From NCBI GenBank assembly GCA_964459065.1, contig CAYWMN010000003.1:1-36406 (forward strand): a stretch of 36,406 nt of DNA. The letters run 5' to 3'. This stretch comes from JAMCXS01 sp964459065. GTDB taxonomy: Bacteria; Acidobacteriota; Terriglobia; UBA7540. Made by a program: the position numbers and the translations under genes. Below the pieces are notes generated by a model that had not been told where the DNA came from, ran no database searches, and worked only from the letters and a program-made list of their open reading frames with translations. Below are positions 23,982 to 33,338 of the stretch, piece after piece; within the stretch, counting starts at the first letter, position 1; every line of letters starts with the position of its first letter.

Positions 23982-25506
23982 GCTGTTCCTTCTTTGCGAC
24001 TGCTTTCACGCGGTTCACAGTGTCCGGCGGCGCCCACAAAACCTCCGGCCGAGAGAACTCTCTTTCGGCGTACCAGAACGCGACCTTCTGTTCGAAAGGG
24101 GGAATCAGGGTGTCGAGAACGGAGGAGAATTGGAAAAGCAACCGGCCTTTGGCAAGCGATCTGGCGAGGCGCAATTCCGCAAACAATCTCCCGTTATGAT
24201 GAAGCGGAATGACCGCGCTCCAGCAGCGGGCTGCTTCCCGGCTCGGCACACGGTTCCAGGGGGGTAGCTTCAGGGTTTTGCCGTGGTGAGCGAGCGGACA
24301 AAATTCAAGCCCGTCGAAGTCCAAATTCTCAAGAGCTTGAGTGAGAACACGCCAGATCTCTTCAATTCCCTCTGCCTGCTCTAACCTGGCAGACGCTTTC
24401 CGGAGCCGAACCTGATTGGCAAGAACGTGGCGCTGCGAGCGGAGGGCCCGCCGTACATAGCGGTTCAATTCAGTTAATTCGACATACCGGAGCTGGCTTG
24501 CCACAAACCACACGCAGACCGTGCCCAGCACGGCGATCACAGCAATCATGGCCTCAACCGACCGGCCCATCAGCAGCGAACCCACCGAGAACATCGCGGC
24601 CATCAAATAGAGTGCGAAGAGCGCTGGCCGGGTTCCTTTGTACTTTTGGAATACCCGATGATGAATGTGGTCGGTATCCGCTGTGAACAACGGCTTCCCA
24701 CTGAGGAACCTCCGAATGACTGTCAGAACGGTATCCAGCAGGGGAAGGCCAAGCGCCATGTACGGCACCGCAATGGCAAGCATCGTAGCGCTTTTATCGG
24801 AAGTATCAATCGCCAGGACGGAGAACACAAAACCCAGAAACAAGCTCCCCGTATCCCCCAGGTAAATCTTTGCAGGGTCAAAGTTGAAAGGCAGGAATCC
24901 AGCAAGCGCGCCCGCCAAACCGACGGAGATGACGGCAGCAAACGGGTAGGCCTGGATCAATGAAAAAACGAAAAGGGTCAGGGCTACCAATAAACCGACA
25001 CCTGAAGCCAGGCCGTCCATCCCGTCAATCAGGTTAAAAGCATTGGTTACCGCAACAATCCAAAGGACCGATAAAACAAAGCTGATGAGTTGGCTATGAA
25101 TTCCATAACCCAGCAGTGGGAATCGGGTAATCCGGGCGCCGGCCCACCAGGCCATCGAAGCCGCAAGGCATTGGCCGGCGAGCTTTTGACGCGGGCTCGC
25201 ACCCATCAAGTCGTCGTACACGCCCAGGATGAGAATCCACGTCGCAGGAATCATTAATCCAAGGAATGGAACCACGTGGGCAAAAAGCTCTCGCGGGTCG
25301 TGTCCTGGAATCGGGACGACTAGACACCATGCCACGAGCGCCGACAAATAGACCGCGAGCCCGCCCAGGCAAGGCGTGCCGGACGTTTTCCTTCCCGCTT
25401 CCGGTACCCCGCACGCTCCTGCTCGAAGCCCTAACGACTGGACGAAAGGCGTGAGCAGGAGCGCGAAGAGCCCCGACGCAACAAAAAGCTCGACATAGAT
25501 TTCCAT
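23935..25506 (-). CDS. WecA/MraY-type undecaprenyl-phosphate sugar-1-phosphate transferase with C-terminal extension
   Basis: This polyprenyl-phosphate HexNAc-1-phosphate transferase starts glycan assembly on the inner membrane. Residues 1-345 have about ten membrane segments and family motifs: SGTPCLGG (42-49), GVYDD with the metal-site aspartates D98/D99, NLIDGMDGLA (158-167), IYLGDTGS (214-221) and the HIHHR loop (280-284). The remaining roughly 175 residues are cytosolic and unusual: a basic coiled-coil helix, then a segment from about 380 (IEEIWRVLTQALENLDFDGLEF) resembling the start of a GAF domain. The gene overlaps the preceding glycosyltransferase by 76 bases and the following dehydrogenase by 47 bases. 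Lipid specificity is inferred. Confidence 0.92.
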   Translation of the reverse strand: MEIYVELFVASGLFALLLTPFVQSLGLRAGACGVPEAGRKTSGTPCLGGLAVYLSALVAWCLVVPIPGHDPRELFAHVVPFLGLMIPATWILILGVYDDLMGASPRQKLAGQCLAASMAWWAGARITRFPLLGYGIHSQLISFVLSVLWIVAVTNAFNLIDGMDGLASGVGLLVALTLFVFSLIQAYPFAAVISVGLAGALAGFLPFNFDPAKIYLGDTGSLFLGFVFSVLAIDTSDKSATMLAIAVPYMALGLPLLDTVLTVIRRFLSGKPLFTADTDHIHHRVFQKYKGTRPALFALYLMAAMFSVGSLLMGRSVEAMIAVIAVLGTVCVWFVASQLRYVELTELNRYVRRALRSQRHVLANQVRLRKASARLEQAEGIEEIWRVLTQALENLDFDGLEFCPLAHHGKTLKLPPWNRVPSREAARCWSAVIPLHHNGRLFAELRLARSLAKGRLLFQFSSVLDTLIPPFEQKVAFWYAEREFSRPEVLWAPPDTVNRVKAVAKKEQHETTFARFENAQDLR

Positions 25507-26825
25507 GGTGTGCTCGTGGACAACCTTGAGGACTCTGAACGATGAAGGGCTTGCTGTCTGGCCAGAGTTTCCCGCATGACATCCAGGTAGATCCGGGATT
25601 GGTGTTGATGAAGATAGATCGCTTCAACGGACTGTTTTCCGTTCTGGCCCAATCTTTCCCGCAACGGCCCGTCGCCGCAGAGCCGCTCGACGGCGACGGT
25701 GACGGCACGGGCATTCTCCGGGGGAACGGCAAGCCCCGCGTCGGCCTTCAGCAGGATTTCTTTTGCCTCGCCCTCCACCCCCAGGACTATAGGCTTCGCC
25801 GCCGCCATCGCCTCAAACATTTTTGAAGGGATCGCCGTCTGAAACACTTTGGCTCGCCGCAGCAATACCAGGAAAGCGTCCGCGGCCACGAGAAACCCCG
25901 GCATCAACGCATGGGGTTGGCGCGGCAGGAATTGGACGTTCGCGAGGCGCAGTTCGCGTGCTTTGGCCTGAAGGCGTTCACGCTCCGCGCCCTCCCCAAT
26001 CAGGACAAAAAGGATCCGGGGATTGATTTTGCATTCGGCCGCCGCCTTCAGCATCGTTTCGAGTCCGTGCGCCATGCCCAGCGTCCCCGCGTACATGGCG
26101 ACAAACCGGCCGCTCCAGCCATACTCCCGGCGGATGCGCGCGCGCGACCTTTGATCGGTTTGAGCTTTGAGCCCGGCAATGAGATCGCGGCTCACCCCGT
26201 TTCTCACAATCCGCAGCTTGCCTTCTGAAATCCCGGCTGCAACCAGTTGCCGGCGTTTCCATTCGCCGTCAACCACAATGGTGTCGGCCCGAACGTAGAG
26301 ATGATTGGCAATCCGGTTGAGTCCACGATAGAGAACCGACTTTTCGGGAGCTGCACCCACTCCAACAAGGGACTGCGGCCACAAATCACGAACCTCGAAT
26401 ATAAACGGCAAACGCCGGACGCGCGCAATCGTGGATGCAGCGGCAGCCACCAGGAGCTGAGGCGAGCTTCCAATGACGAGGCCGCCGCGAGGTGTAATCC
26501 ACGGGCCCGCAAGGCTAGCCGAGACGGCAAAAGACGCATAATTCCCGCAGCGCTTCCATCGGCCGCGGTTCGGGGCCGGATATAACCACGTTCGATAGAC
26601 TTTGACGCCTTGATGATTTTCTCGACTGAATCCCCGCAACCACTGCGCTCGAAATTCCGGGTCAAGAATTCCTTCCGGATGGTTCGGAAAGCCCGTCAAG
26701 ACACTAACTTGATGCCCCTGGCTTGCCCATTGGCGGGCAAACCCATGGACGCGGACGGCCGGTGCGCAGGCTTCCGGCGGAAAGTACTGGGAAACGTAAA
26801 GAATCTTCAAGGGATCAGGTTTCAA
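25431..26825 (-). CDS. GT4-family glycosyltransferase (WbuB-like)
   Basis: This 464-residue GT-B enzyme is of the WbuB kind, which adds sugars such as N-acetyl-L-fucosamine or related residues in O-antigen synthesis. The N-terminal half begins KILYVSQYFPPE and contains the donor-side region FEVRDLWPQSLV. The C-terminal half has GTLGMAHGLETML, LIGEGAERERL and the nucleotide-sugar binding stretch AIPSKMFEAMAAAKPIVLGV with the glutamate of the GT4 E-x7-E-like motif. The last 25 or so codons are read inside the start of the WecA-like gene (76-base overlap) and have no family similarity. Its start overlaps the heparinase gene stop by four bases. Confidence 0.9.
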   Translation of the reverse strand: MKPDPLKILYVSQYFPPEACAPAVRVHGFARQWASQGHQVSVLTGFPNHPEGILDPEFRAQWLRGFSRENHQGVKVYRTWLYPAPNRGRWKRCGNYASFAVSASLAGPWITPRGGLVIGSSPQLLVAAAASTIARVRRLPFIFEVRDLWPQSLVGVGAAPEKSVLYRGLNRIANHLYVRADTIVVDGEWKRRQLVAAGISEGKLRIVRNGVSRDLIAGLKAQTDQRSRARIRREYGWSGRFVAMYAGTLGMAHGLETMLKAAAECKINPRILFVLIGEGAERERLQAKARELRLANVQFLPRQPHALMPGFLVAADAFLVLLRRAKVFQTAIPSKMFEAMAAAKPIVLGVEGEAKEILLKADAGLAVPPENARAVTVAVERLCGDGPLRERLGQNGKQSVEAIYLHQHQSRIYLDVMRETLARQQALHRSESSRLSTSTPWKSMSSFLLRRGSSRSCSRLSSSR

Positions 26826-28729
26826 GACTCAGCTCGAAAAAGCGGAATGGAAGTGCGGTCTATCTGTACAGTTCCGAGATCAGCGTGGAGATGAATTTCC
26901 GGCAGCGGCTCGCCCAGGGGCAGGAGGACGCAGGCCAACGAGACCGGCAGTTGTCCTTGCCACATCTGCCAAAGCGTCCAACGTGATTGCCGGAGGCCGA
27001 ATTCAGGCGCGTAACAGGTATTTTGCAGACTTCCTGCGGAGCCGCCGAACAAAACAACTCTGTAGGCCCGGCCGTTGCAGCGGATTACCCAGCGGCGGAA
27101 TTCGTTTTGCCCGCCCCACGCGCCCTGGCCGCAAGGCACAACCGAAATCCCGGGATGGAAATGGATGAAGGATTCAACCTTGTGGCTGCCCGTGCCGCGC
27201 AGCAGGTCGACAATCAGCCAGAATCCGGCCGGCCTGTGAACGATGGTTCTTGAGTGGATAACTCCCAAATGTTCATAGCCGTAATGTTCTCCGCAAACGA
27301 AGTGGAGCCCATCGACTGCTCCGCGCTCGATCGGGCCGACTCGCGGCCTTCGGCCCACACGAAAGCTCGCCCAGATTTCAGCCTGGTCCGTGCCGTCAAT
27401 CCGCAGAGTATTATGAGCAGCCGTCGACCGTTCATAATGCCGCTCAGCTCCCGCTTCATACGTACTGACGCCCGTATCCACGATCACTCGCTGCCCATGA
27501 AGAGACAGTTCGTAACTCAGCACATCACAATGCCCGTGTCCAGGCTGATAATCCGGGCCCAGCGGCCCGCAGTCAAAAACCAGAAAGCTTTTTGAATTTG
27601 AGTCCCGAATAACGCCATAGCCCGTTTCAGGCAGCACCTTTACGGCGCCATCCCCGCTCCCGAAAGGCTCCATGGGCCGTCCCGCCCTGGAAAGGACTTC
27701 GGCCGCCGGCCGCGCAACGCCAAAGGCGGAATCGTTCAGCAGAGGGATTTCATTGTCCGGGTGAAGAATCGCGGCGAGAAACTCCGCCATCTTTGCGATC
27801 TTTTCTGAAAGCAGGGGTTCCCAGGCAATAGGAGTTCCAGCGACCGAGACCAGCTCCCGAAGGTCCAGAAGATCCTCCAGTACCTGGACGTGATACATCG
27901 GCGACCGCTCAAAATGGCCTCCATCCGCCAGAATCTGTTCGGCCAGCTGTTGCTTCAGCAGGGTCGATCCCTTTTCCCACCATCGGCCGCTCTCGCCGGT
28001 TTCAAGCAAGGCGCCCGCAAACATCATGGCCTTGGCGTTTTTCAGCAGGTGGTTAGCTCTCAAATGGAATTCCAGTTTGCGTTCAAGCCGAAGGGTCTGG
28101 GAGCGCAGGCTGCAAAGCATCCTCACCACCGCAGCCTCTGCTCCCAGGGCGTTCAGTTGCGCGCTGTTGCGCAGCAGGAACTTCAACCAGTTCACAATCC
28201 GCAACGAAAGCGGGTAGGGCTCCCAGGCAACTTCCCGCCCGGTCGGATTTTGTTCGCACCAGTCGGTCATCAGGAGCAACATCTTGCACAGAATTGACCG
28301 GTGCCGGCTATGGCTGACGTCCACATTCAGGAAATCAAAGTAGTTCAGGTGATAAATCCAGAGTCGCGGAAGGTCGTCATTCGACCACGGAATTCCATCC
28401 CCCCCAACATTTGTCCGGTTAAGGAAATTGAACCGGCCGGTCTCAACCATTCTGCAAGCCCTCGCCGGCTGCCATTCGGGGAACTCGGGCATTCGCGAAA
28501 GGTTCCGCATGCGAACTCTCCCGTCCATTGCTTCGAGGCCCAAATGGACTGGACGGGTTAAACGTAACTTCGCAAGCCACACGACCTGCGACCATCGCAG
28601 GTGATAAATTGTCCGCCAATAAGTTCCTGCCGTCGGTGGCTTCGGGCGGGCAGCGAACGCCGGCAGATTTGGGAATTCTTCCCGAGTCGCGGCGGGGCCG
28701 GATTCGCGTTCAAAAAACCTCAAAGGCAT
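26822..28729 (-). CDS. Heparinase II/III-family polysaccharide lyase-like protein
   Basis: The 635-residue protein has the two-part heparinase II/III layout. An alpha-toroid (about 90-330) contains WIYHLNYFDFL, WEPYPLSLRIVNW and the catalytic-site HLRANHLLKNAKAM. A beta-sandwich (about 370-630) starts near the conserved GHGHCDVLSYEL (about 397) and includes DTGVSTYE and RSTAAHNTLRIDG. Family members cleave uronic-acid polymers by beta-elimination. In O-antigen and exopolysaccharide loci such proteins recur beside fused dehydrogenases, and they may act as modifying enzymes rather than lyases. There is no clear signal peptide. It overlaps the WbuB-like gene by four bases. Confidence 0.9.
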   Translation of the reverse strand: MPLRFFERESGPAATREEFPNLPAFAARPKPPTAGTYWRTIYHLRWSQVVWLAKLRLTRPVHLGLEAMDGRVRMRNLSRMPEFPEWQPARACRMVETGRFNFLNRTNVGGDGIPWSNDDLPRLWIYHLNYFDFLNVDVSHSRHRSILCKMLLLMTDWCEQNPTGREVAWEPYPLSLRIVNWLKFLLRNSAQLNALGAEAAVVRMLCSLRSQTLRLERKLEFHLRANHLLKNAKAMMFAGALLETGESGRWWEKGSTLLKQQLAEQILADGGHFERSPMYHVQVLEDLLDLRELVSVAGTPIAWEPLLSEKIAKMAEFLAAILHPDNEIPLLNDSAFGVARPAAEVLSRAGRPMEPFGSGDGAVKVLPETGYGVIRDSNSKSFLVFDCGPLGPDYQPGHGHCDVLSYELSLHGQRVIVDTGVSTYEAGAERHYERSTAAHNTLRIDGTDQAEIWASFRVGRRPRVGPIERGAVDGLHFVCGEHYGYEHLGVIHSRTIVHRPAGFWLIVDLLRGTGSHKVESFIHFHPGISVVPCGQGAWGGQNEFRRWVIRCNGRAYRVVLFGGSAGSLQNTCYAPEFGLRQSRWTLWQMWQGQLPVSLACVLLPLGEPLPEIHLHADLGTVQIDRTSIPLFRAES

Positions 28730-28744
28730 AAAGTCAATGGGAGG

Positions 28745-29488
28745 TCATGCTGCTGAGTGTCGTCCGGATCGCCCACCCTTCTTCGCCACAAGGGTGACTA
28801 ACGGAGATTTGGCGTTTTCAAGCCAACTTTCATGAGAGAAGCTTTGCGGGTCAAGAGGGGCGAATCCCGCAGAGGCTAAAACCGATTTCCACCCATCGGG
28901 CCCAAAGCGATTTTGCGAAAGGTCCAGATATGTCAGGTAAGTCCGCCGGCGTGGAACCCTGCCGGACAACAACTTCAGGATAAAGCGCAAGCGGCCCTCA
29001 GCGAGCCAGGCTTCAAACTTCCGCACGCCATTGCAAGGGTTCGGAACACTGAAGATCAAAACCCCATCATCGCGCATCACTCTCGCAAGCTCCCGCGCCA
29101 CGCCCGCAACGTCGCCGAGGTATTCAAATACGCTTGCGGCGACAACCGCGTCAAAGGTGTTGTCTTTGAAAGGCAGAACATCCCAGTCCGGCTTTAACGA
29201 AACCCACTGAACTGGTTCGCCGGTCCAATTCCTTCGTGCAGTCTCCAGCATTGTTTCAGCGATGTCGCACGCCGTAACGTTGTATCCCCGCCGCCCCATC
29301 GCCATGGAGATATCGCCTGTTCCGCAACCCAGGTCAAGGATGTTTCCAGGCGGTGGGAGCAATTCGGAAAGCCGCATGACGAATTGCTCAAGACGGAATC
29401 CGAGCTTTCCTCCAGCCTGATACTTCTCAGGCCAGCAGCGGGCCTTCTGGTTAAAGAACGTCTGGACTTCGCCGGCTTCAGGCTTCAC
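28745..29488 (-). CDS. Class I SAM-dependent methyltransferase
   Basis: The 247-residue protein carries motif I DLGCGTG (52-58), the motif II/III acidic residue in NVTACDIAETML, and FKDNTFDAVVAASVFEYLG, typical of Rossmann-fold small-molecule methyltransferases. In this locus it probably methylates a sugar of the glycan or a lipid-linked intermediate. The best start is GTG 29488, seven bases after GGAAGGA and 11 bases inside the preceding glycosyltransferase. The ATG at 29524 in the same frame lacks a ribosome site. The stop is 15 bases before the heparinase gene start. Confidence 0.88.
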   Translation of the reverse strand: MKPEAGEVQTFFNQKARCWPEKYQAGGKLGFRLEQFVMRLSELLPPPGNILDLGCGTGDISMAMGRRGYNVTACDIAETMLETARRNWTGEPVQWVSLKPDWDVLPFKDNTFDAVVAASVFEYLGDVAGVARELARVMRDDGVLIFSVPNPCNGVRKFEAWLAEGRLRFILKLLSGRVPRRRTYLTYLDLSQNRFGPDGWKSVLASAGFAPLDPQSFSHESWLENAKSPLVTLVAKKGGRSGRHSAA

Positions 29489-30662
29489 GGCGGATTCCTT
29501 CCCGGTTCCGGTAACGAGCCGCATTCAGGAGCCGCTGAGCGTGCGCGTTCCAGCAAAACCGGCTGCGCGCGGCCTGGAGTCCTTTGCTTGCAAGCTCTCC
29601 CCGAAGACGACGATCGATGGCCAGCCGCAAGAGCCGCTCAGCCAGGTCTTCGGGGCTTAAGGGACGAAAGTAAACAGCGGCGTCGCCGCACACTTCCCGA
29701 TTGACCGGTGTATCGGCGGCGACAATCGGCAATCCGTGCGCCATGGCCTCGACCATCGGAAAACCAAACGATTCCGCAAGAGAGGGAAAAACAAAGACAT
29801 CGGAATCACGATAGAGGCCCTCGACTCCTTCGTGATTCAACGGACCTACAAAGTTAACGTATTCCGCGATGCCGGCCCGCTTGGAGAATTTTATGTCCTC
29901 CCCGTGAGTTGCCGTTAAGCCGGCGCCACCCCCCGAAGGTCTGGCGGTTGTTGTGAGCGTAAAATACCCGCCCCTTCGATTGATAAGGGAAATCGCTCGG
30001 AGCAGGGTGCAAAGATTCTTGTGCTCGTAGTACATGGAAACGTACAGCAACCGCAGAGCATGGTTCCCGGACGCACGCCGAGTCTTGGCCATTCCAGGTG
30101 TGGCTTCTTGATCCAGCCCGGACCTGGTAATGCCGTAAGGATTTACGACGGCCTTCTTAACGACCGTATAGCGGAGCAGATCATCGAGCATTGCCTTGGT
30201 AGGGGTCATGACGATGTCCGCGGTCCTCGCGCTTTGCGTGATCAGCCAGCGGCGCAACTTGAAATCAATCCGCGCTTTGAGAGAGTGTCCCGGCAGGAAT
30301 CTTTCCCGGTAGGTCTTGGAAAAGTAAAGCGCATTCCGGACCAACAGGAGCTGCCGCACAGGACAAAGAAACATCCCGAAATTCGCACTCGAGAACAGGA
30401 CGTCCGCCTTTTCTCGCTTGATCCGGGCTCGCAGCGTAACCTGGTCCCACCAAAGACGCCTCCACGCGCTGGCGTGTCCGACTTCGGTTGGAACGATTTG
30501 AATCCCCCGGCCATGGGTTTCCAGTTTTGCGGCGGTTTCCGGCGGCAGAAAGATGACAAACTCAACGTCGTCCGCACCTGAAGGCAGATGGCAAACAAGG
30601 CCCGTGATGTAACTGACAGCGCCACCCACTTTCGCTGAAACAGCATTGACAACTATTTTCAT
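29478..30662 (-). CDS. GT4-family glycosyltransferase
   Basis: This 394-residue GT-B enzyme begins KIVVNAVSAKVGGAVSYI, a start shared by a GT4 branch used in O-antigen assembly. The C-terminal domain includes RLLYVSMYYEHKNL, YVNFVGPLNHEGVEGLY and DVFVFPSLAESFGFPMVEAM with the E-x7-E motif, then ADTPVNREVCGDAAVYF. The start at 30662 overlaps the preceding gene's stop (ATGA). The open frame continues to 30794, but that part has no family match. It follows another GT4 gene. Donor and acceptor sugars are unknown. Confidence 0.92.
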   Translation of the reverse strand: MKIVVNAVSAKVGGAVSYITGLVCHLPSGADDVEFVIFLPPETAAKLETHGRGIQIVPTEVGHASAWRRLWWDQVTLRARIKREKADVLFSSANFGMFLCPVRQLLLVRNALYFSKTYRERFLPGHSLKARIDFKLRRWLITQSARTADIVMTPTKAMLDDLLRYTVVKKAVVNPYGITRSGLDQEATPGMAKTRRASGNHALRLLYVSMYYEHKNLCTLLRAISLINRRGGYFTLTTTARPSGGGAGLTATHGEDIKFSKRAGIAEYVNFVGPLNHEGVEGLYRDSDVFVFPSLAESFGFPMVEAMAHGLPIVAADTPVNREVCGDAAVYFRPLSPEDLAERLLRLAIDRRLRGELASKGLQAARSRFCWNAHAQRLLNAARYRNREGIRREA

Positions 30663-31825
30663 GAGCGTCGCCCCATGCTCAAGCAGGAAATAAGAGCTCG
30701 ATCGATTCCCTCCACTGCTGGACTGTAAGCCCAGGCGCGCGAGGCCCTCCGTGCCCTCCGGCCCAGGGTTGAAAGGTCGTTCCTGCTGGTACAAGCTTGC
30801 TTTAATGCCGCCACCAGGGTTGGGGTGGTGCCATCCGGCGTCAGGAACCCGTTCCGCTTGTGATCGATCAATTCTCTAGCAGCTCCGGCAGACCGAACAG
30901 CAAGAACCGGCAACCCGCTTGCCATGGCTTCGTTGATCACAAGCCCCCATGGTTCGTCCTCTGAAGGCAGCACAAGAAGGTCAGCAACGCCATAGTACTG
31001 AGGCAGACTCCGCCAGTCCTTAAAACCCAAAAAGTGGATCTGGGCCAGATCGCTCGCCAGGGCTTCGAGCCGCTTCCTTTCAGCTCCGTCGCCCACAATC
31101 AGCAGCTCAACATTCAGTCCATCTTTCAAGGCCAGACGAACTGCCTCAATCAACGTGTCAACGCGCTTAAACCGGACCAGCCTGCCGACGTAAAGCAACA
31201 GGAACTTCGACTGCCATCCGTTTTCCGACCGCGCTCTTCCCCAATCAGCGCGGTACCGGTCCGCTTCCCTGCCGAAGTATTCGGTGTCAATCGCAAAAGA
31301 CGCGGGGAGGATCTGGCTCTGCAACGCCCCGTAATACCGCCAATAGGCCGAGTTCATTTTCCCGATGGTGAGAAATGCGGTGATGCGTTTCACAAGGAAC
31401 GCAAGAACCATCCGCTTGGCCATTAAGTGAAGTCTGGGTTTCACCCGCTCGATCTGGATATTGGAATCGCTTCTCATCAGCACGGGAACGCCGTGGCGAT
31501 TGCACCAACCGACGGCAAGCAGCATGGTCAATGAGTTATACCCATGGACGACAACAGCGTCCGGCTGGTAGTTTCGAAGTTGTTTCAGGACGCCGGGGTT
31601 CAGGTTCGTAATAAGGAACTTGCCCTTCCACCGCGCGGGCGAAAGGTTCTTCAGAAAGACGGCTGAATAGTTCCGCTTCGTCAAATTCCATCCCTGATCA
31701 GGCTGGCGCTTCCGGCAATAGAGAACCCGGATTTCATACCGGCTCGATTCCGCAAGTTGCTCAAACAAAGGTTCGCGGTACGGCGCCGGCGCTCCAGCTA
31801 AAAACAGGACTCGCTTCTTTTTCAT
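30659..31825 (-). CDS. GT4-family glycosyltransferase
   Basis: This 388-residue GT-B protein begins KKKRVLFLAGAPAPYREPLFEQLA. Its C-terminal nucleotide-sugar domain has LLYVGRLVRFKRVDTLIEAV, LLIVGDGAERKRLEALA and DLLVLPSEDEPWGLVINEAMASGLPVLAV, carrying the E-x7-E motif. GGGGAG precedes the ATG at 31825, which itself overlaps the preceding gene's stop (ATGA). The frame extends upstream to 32020 without similarity. It shares its module with the next GT4 gene, and the two presumably extend the same repeat unit. Confidence 0.92.
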   Translation of the reverse strand: MKKKRVLFLAGAPAPYREPLFEQLAESSRYEIRVLYCRKRQPDQGWNLTKRNYSAVFLKNLSPARWKGKFLITNLNPGVLKQLRNYQPDAVVVHGYNSLTMLLAVGWCNRHGVPVLMRSDSNIQIERVKPRLHLMAKRMVLAFLVKRITAFLTIGKMNSAYWRYYGALQSQILPASFAIDTEYFGREADRYRADWGRARSENGWQSKFLLLYVGRLVRFKRVDTLIEAVRLALKDGLNVELLIVGDGAERKRLEALASDLAQIHFLGFKDWRSLPQYYGVADLLVLPSEDEPWGLVINEAMASGLPVLAVRSAGAARELIDHKRNGFLTPDGTTPTLVAALKQACTSRNDLSTLGRRARRASRAWAYSPAVEGIDRALISCLSMGRRS

Positions 31826-33243
31826 CGACTCCCCAAAGATGGACGCCGGGTCATCCGAGCAGCCAAGGCTCCAAAGGCAATCCAAAAAATAACCGTTGCG
31901 AAAAAACCAGCCGCCGTAAGCCACGCTTCCGCAAATGCGTCCGTCACACCAGCGATCAGACAGGAACTGAGCGCGAGCGCCGCCCAGAACTCCCGACCCA
32001 TGTCGCGCTTCCGCCTGCATTCAGAAAGCCAGTGGGCCACACGGAACAGCACCCAGCCCACAGGAAACAGAAGCAGTAAAGCCCCGAACAAACCAACTTC
32101 CCCCGCGACGGCGAGATAGCTGTTTCCTTTTTCCCTCGCCCACTTCCCTGTTTGAGTCGATAGTTGCCAGCCTTGCGAAGCACCTCGGCTCGCTCCAAAG
32201 CCAGCGCCCAAAAACGGACTTTCCCTAACAGCTTCCAGTGATTTTCGCCACAGGACCACGCGCGATTCCAAGACGGAGTCGCGACCTTTCAAGACGTACT
32301 CTTGTTCCATCCAGCTGAAGTTCGCCGGCAAATAGATGGCCGCCATGAAAGCAGCAGCGGCTGCTCCCACGACCACAAGGGCGAGGGCGCGGCGGCTGGA
32401 AAAGAAAAGCCACCAACCGCAGGCCAGGACGGCGGCCCCGATTCCGGCTCGCGAGTGCGACGCCAAAAGAAAAGTCACTGCCGCAAGGGAAACAATCCCC
32501 GCGACGACTCTGGTGATAAAGCCCGGCGCCACGCCGCGAACCATCAAGAACCATAGAAACGGAACAACCAGGCCGACAAAGACTCCCAGCGAATTAGCGT
32601 CCATGAAAAAACCGGCAAAGTTGCCTCCCGGCCCCTCCAACCCCTGACGCGCCACGATCAAGCCGCAGCTCAATACCACCAGCACCGCCAGCCACGCAAA
32701 CGCTGAACAGACTTGGGCAATCCCTTTTCGATCAGCAAGGACGCCCTGCACAACTGCGACCAAAAGGAGAAATCCGAACGCCAGCGACTTGAAAAGAGTC
32801 ATCGCGGCATTGGACGAAGATTGGATTGAAGCCAGGCAAATGACCACAAACAGTGCCAGGGACCAATAGACCGGCCGCCCCATCCTGGAAAGCCAACCCG
32901 TCCCGCTCCGAACAAAAAGGGAGAGCCCCAATAGCGCCAGGAATACCCATCGGACAGTTTGAAATACGTTCCCCGGGTCTAACCCCGGCATCGCCGCCAG
33001 AAGAAAGGGGATCGGCGCCAGGAAAAGGTACAGTTCCGGGACAAAAAACAGTCCGTACGCCAAAACCACTGCGGCGGCAACCAGGAGCGGCACAAACAAA
33101 TCCGTGCTTTTGGCCAGGAAGCAGAGAAACGATAAGAGCGCCAGGCTCACCAGAACGTGGATGGCAGAAAGTCTCTGCTCCGGTTTCAGGGGTCTTGCCT
33201 CAAGGACTCGTGGACGCGTTTTGGCAGGAAACGTTGGGATCAA
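31822..33243 (-). CDS. O-antigen ligase/polymerase-like membrane protein (Wzy_C family)
   Basis: This 473-residue polytopic protein has about 11-12 membrane segments. A large periplasmic loop (about 300-380) carries the family pattern ESRVVLWRKSLEAVRESPFLGAGFG and ends at KGNSYLAVAGEVGLFGALLLLF. Members are WaaL-type ligases or Wzy-type polymerases; which one cannot be said from sequence. The start is a TTG (33243) with only a weak ribosome site, so a start further downstream is possible. It is followed by overlapping GT4 genes. A second protein of the same family lies at 34712-36037. Confidence 0.85.
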   Translation of the reverse strand: MIPTFPAKTRPRVLEARPLKPEQRLSAIHVLVSLALLSFLCFLAKSTDLFVPLLVAAAVVLAYGLFFVPELYLFLAPIPFLLAAMPGLDPGNVFQTVRWVFLALLGLSLFVRSGTGWLSRMGRPVYWSLALFVVICLASIQSSSNAAMTLFKSLAFGFLLLVAVVQGVLADRKGIAQVCSAFAWLAVLVVLSCGLIVARQGLEGPGGNFAGFFMDANSLGVFVGLVVPFLWFLMVRGVAPGFITRVVAGIVSLAAVTFLLASHSRAGIGAAVLACGWWLFFSSRRALALVVVGAAAAAFMAAIYLPANFSWMEQEYVLKGRDSVLESRVVLWRKSLEAVRESPFLGAGFGASRGASQGWQLSTQTGKWAREKGNSYLAVAGEVGLFGALLLLFPVGWVLFRVAHWLSECRRKRDMGREFWAALALSSCLIAGVTDAFAEAWLTAAGFFATVIFWIAFGALAARMTRRPSLGSR

Positions 33244-33338
33244 GCTTCAAACCATTCCGATGGTTTTATTAAGGGATGCACGAAATGCGAAACGTAAGGG
33301 ATGGGGCCCCTTCGCCATCCTGGCATGGGACCGGGAAC

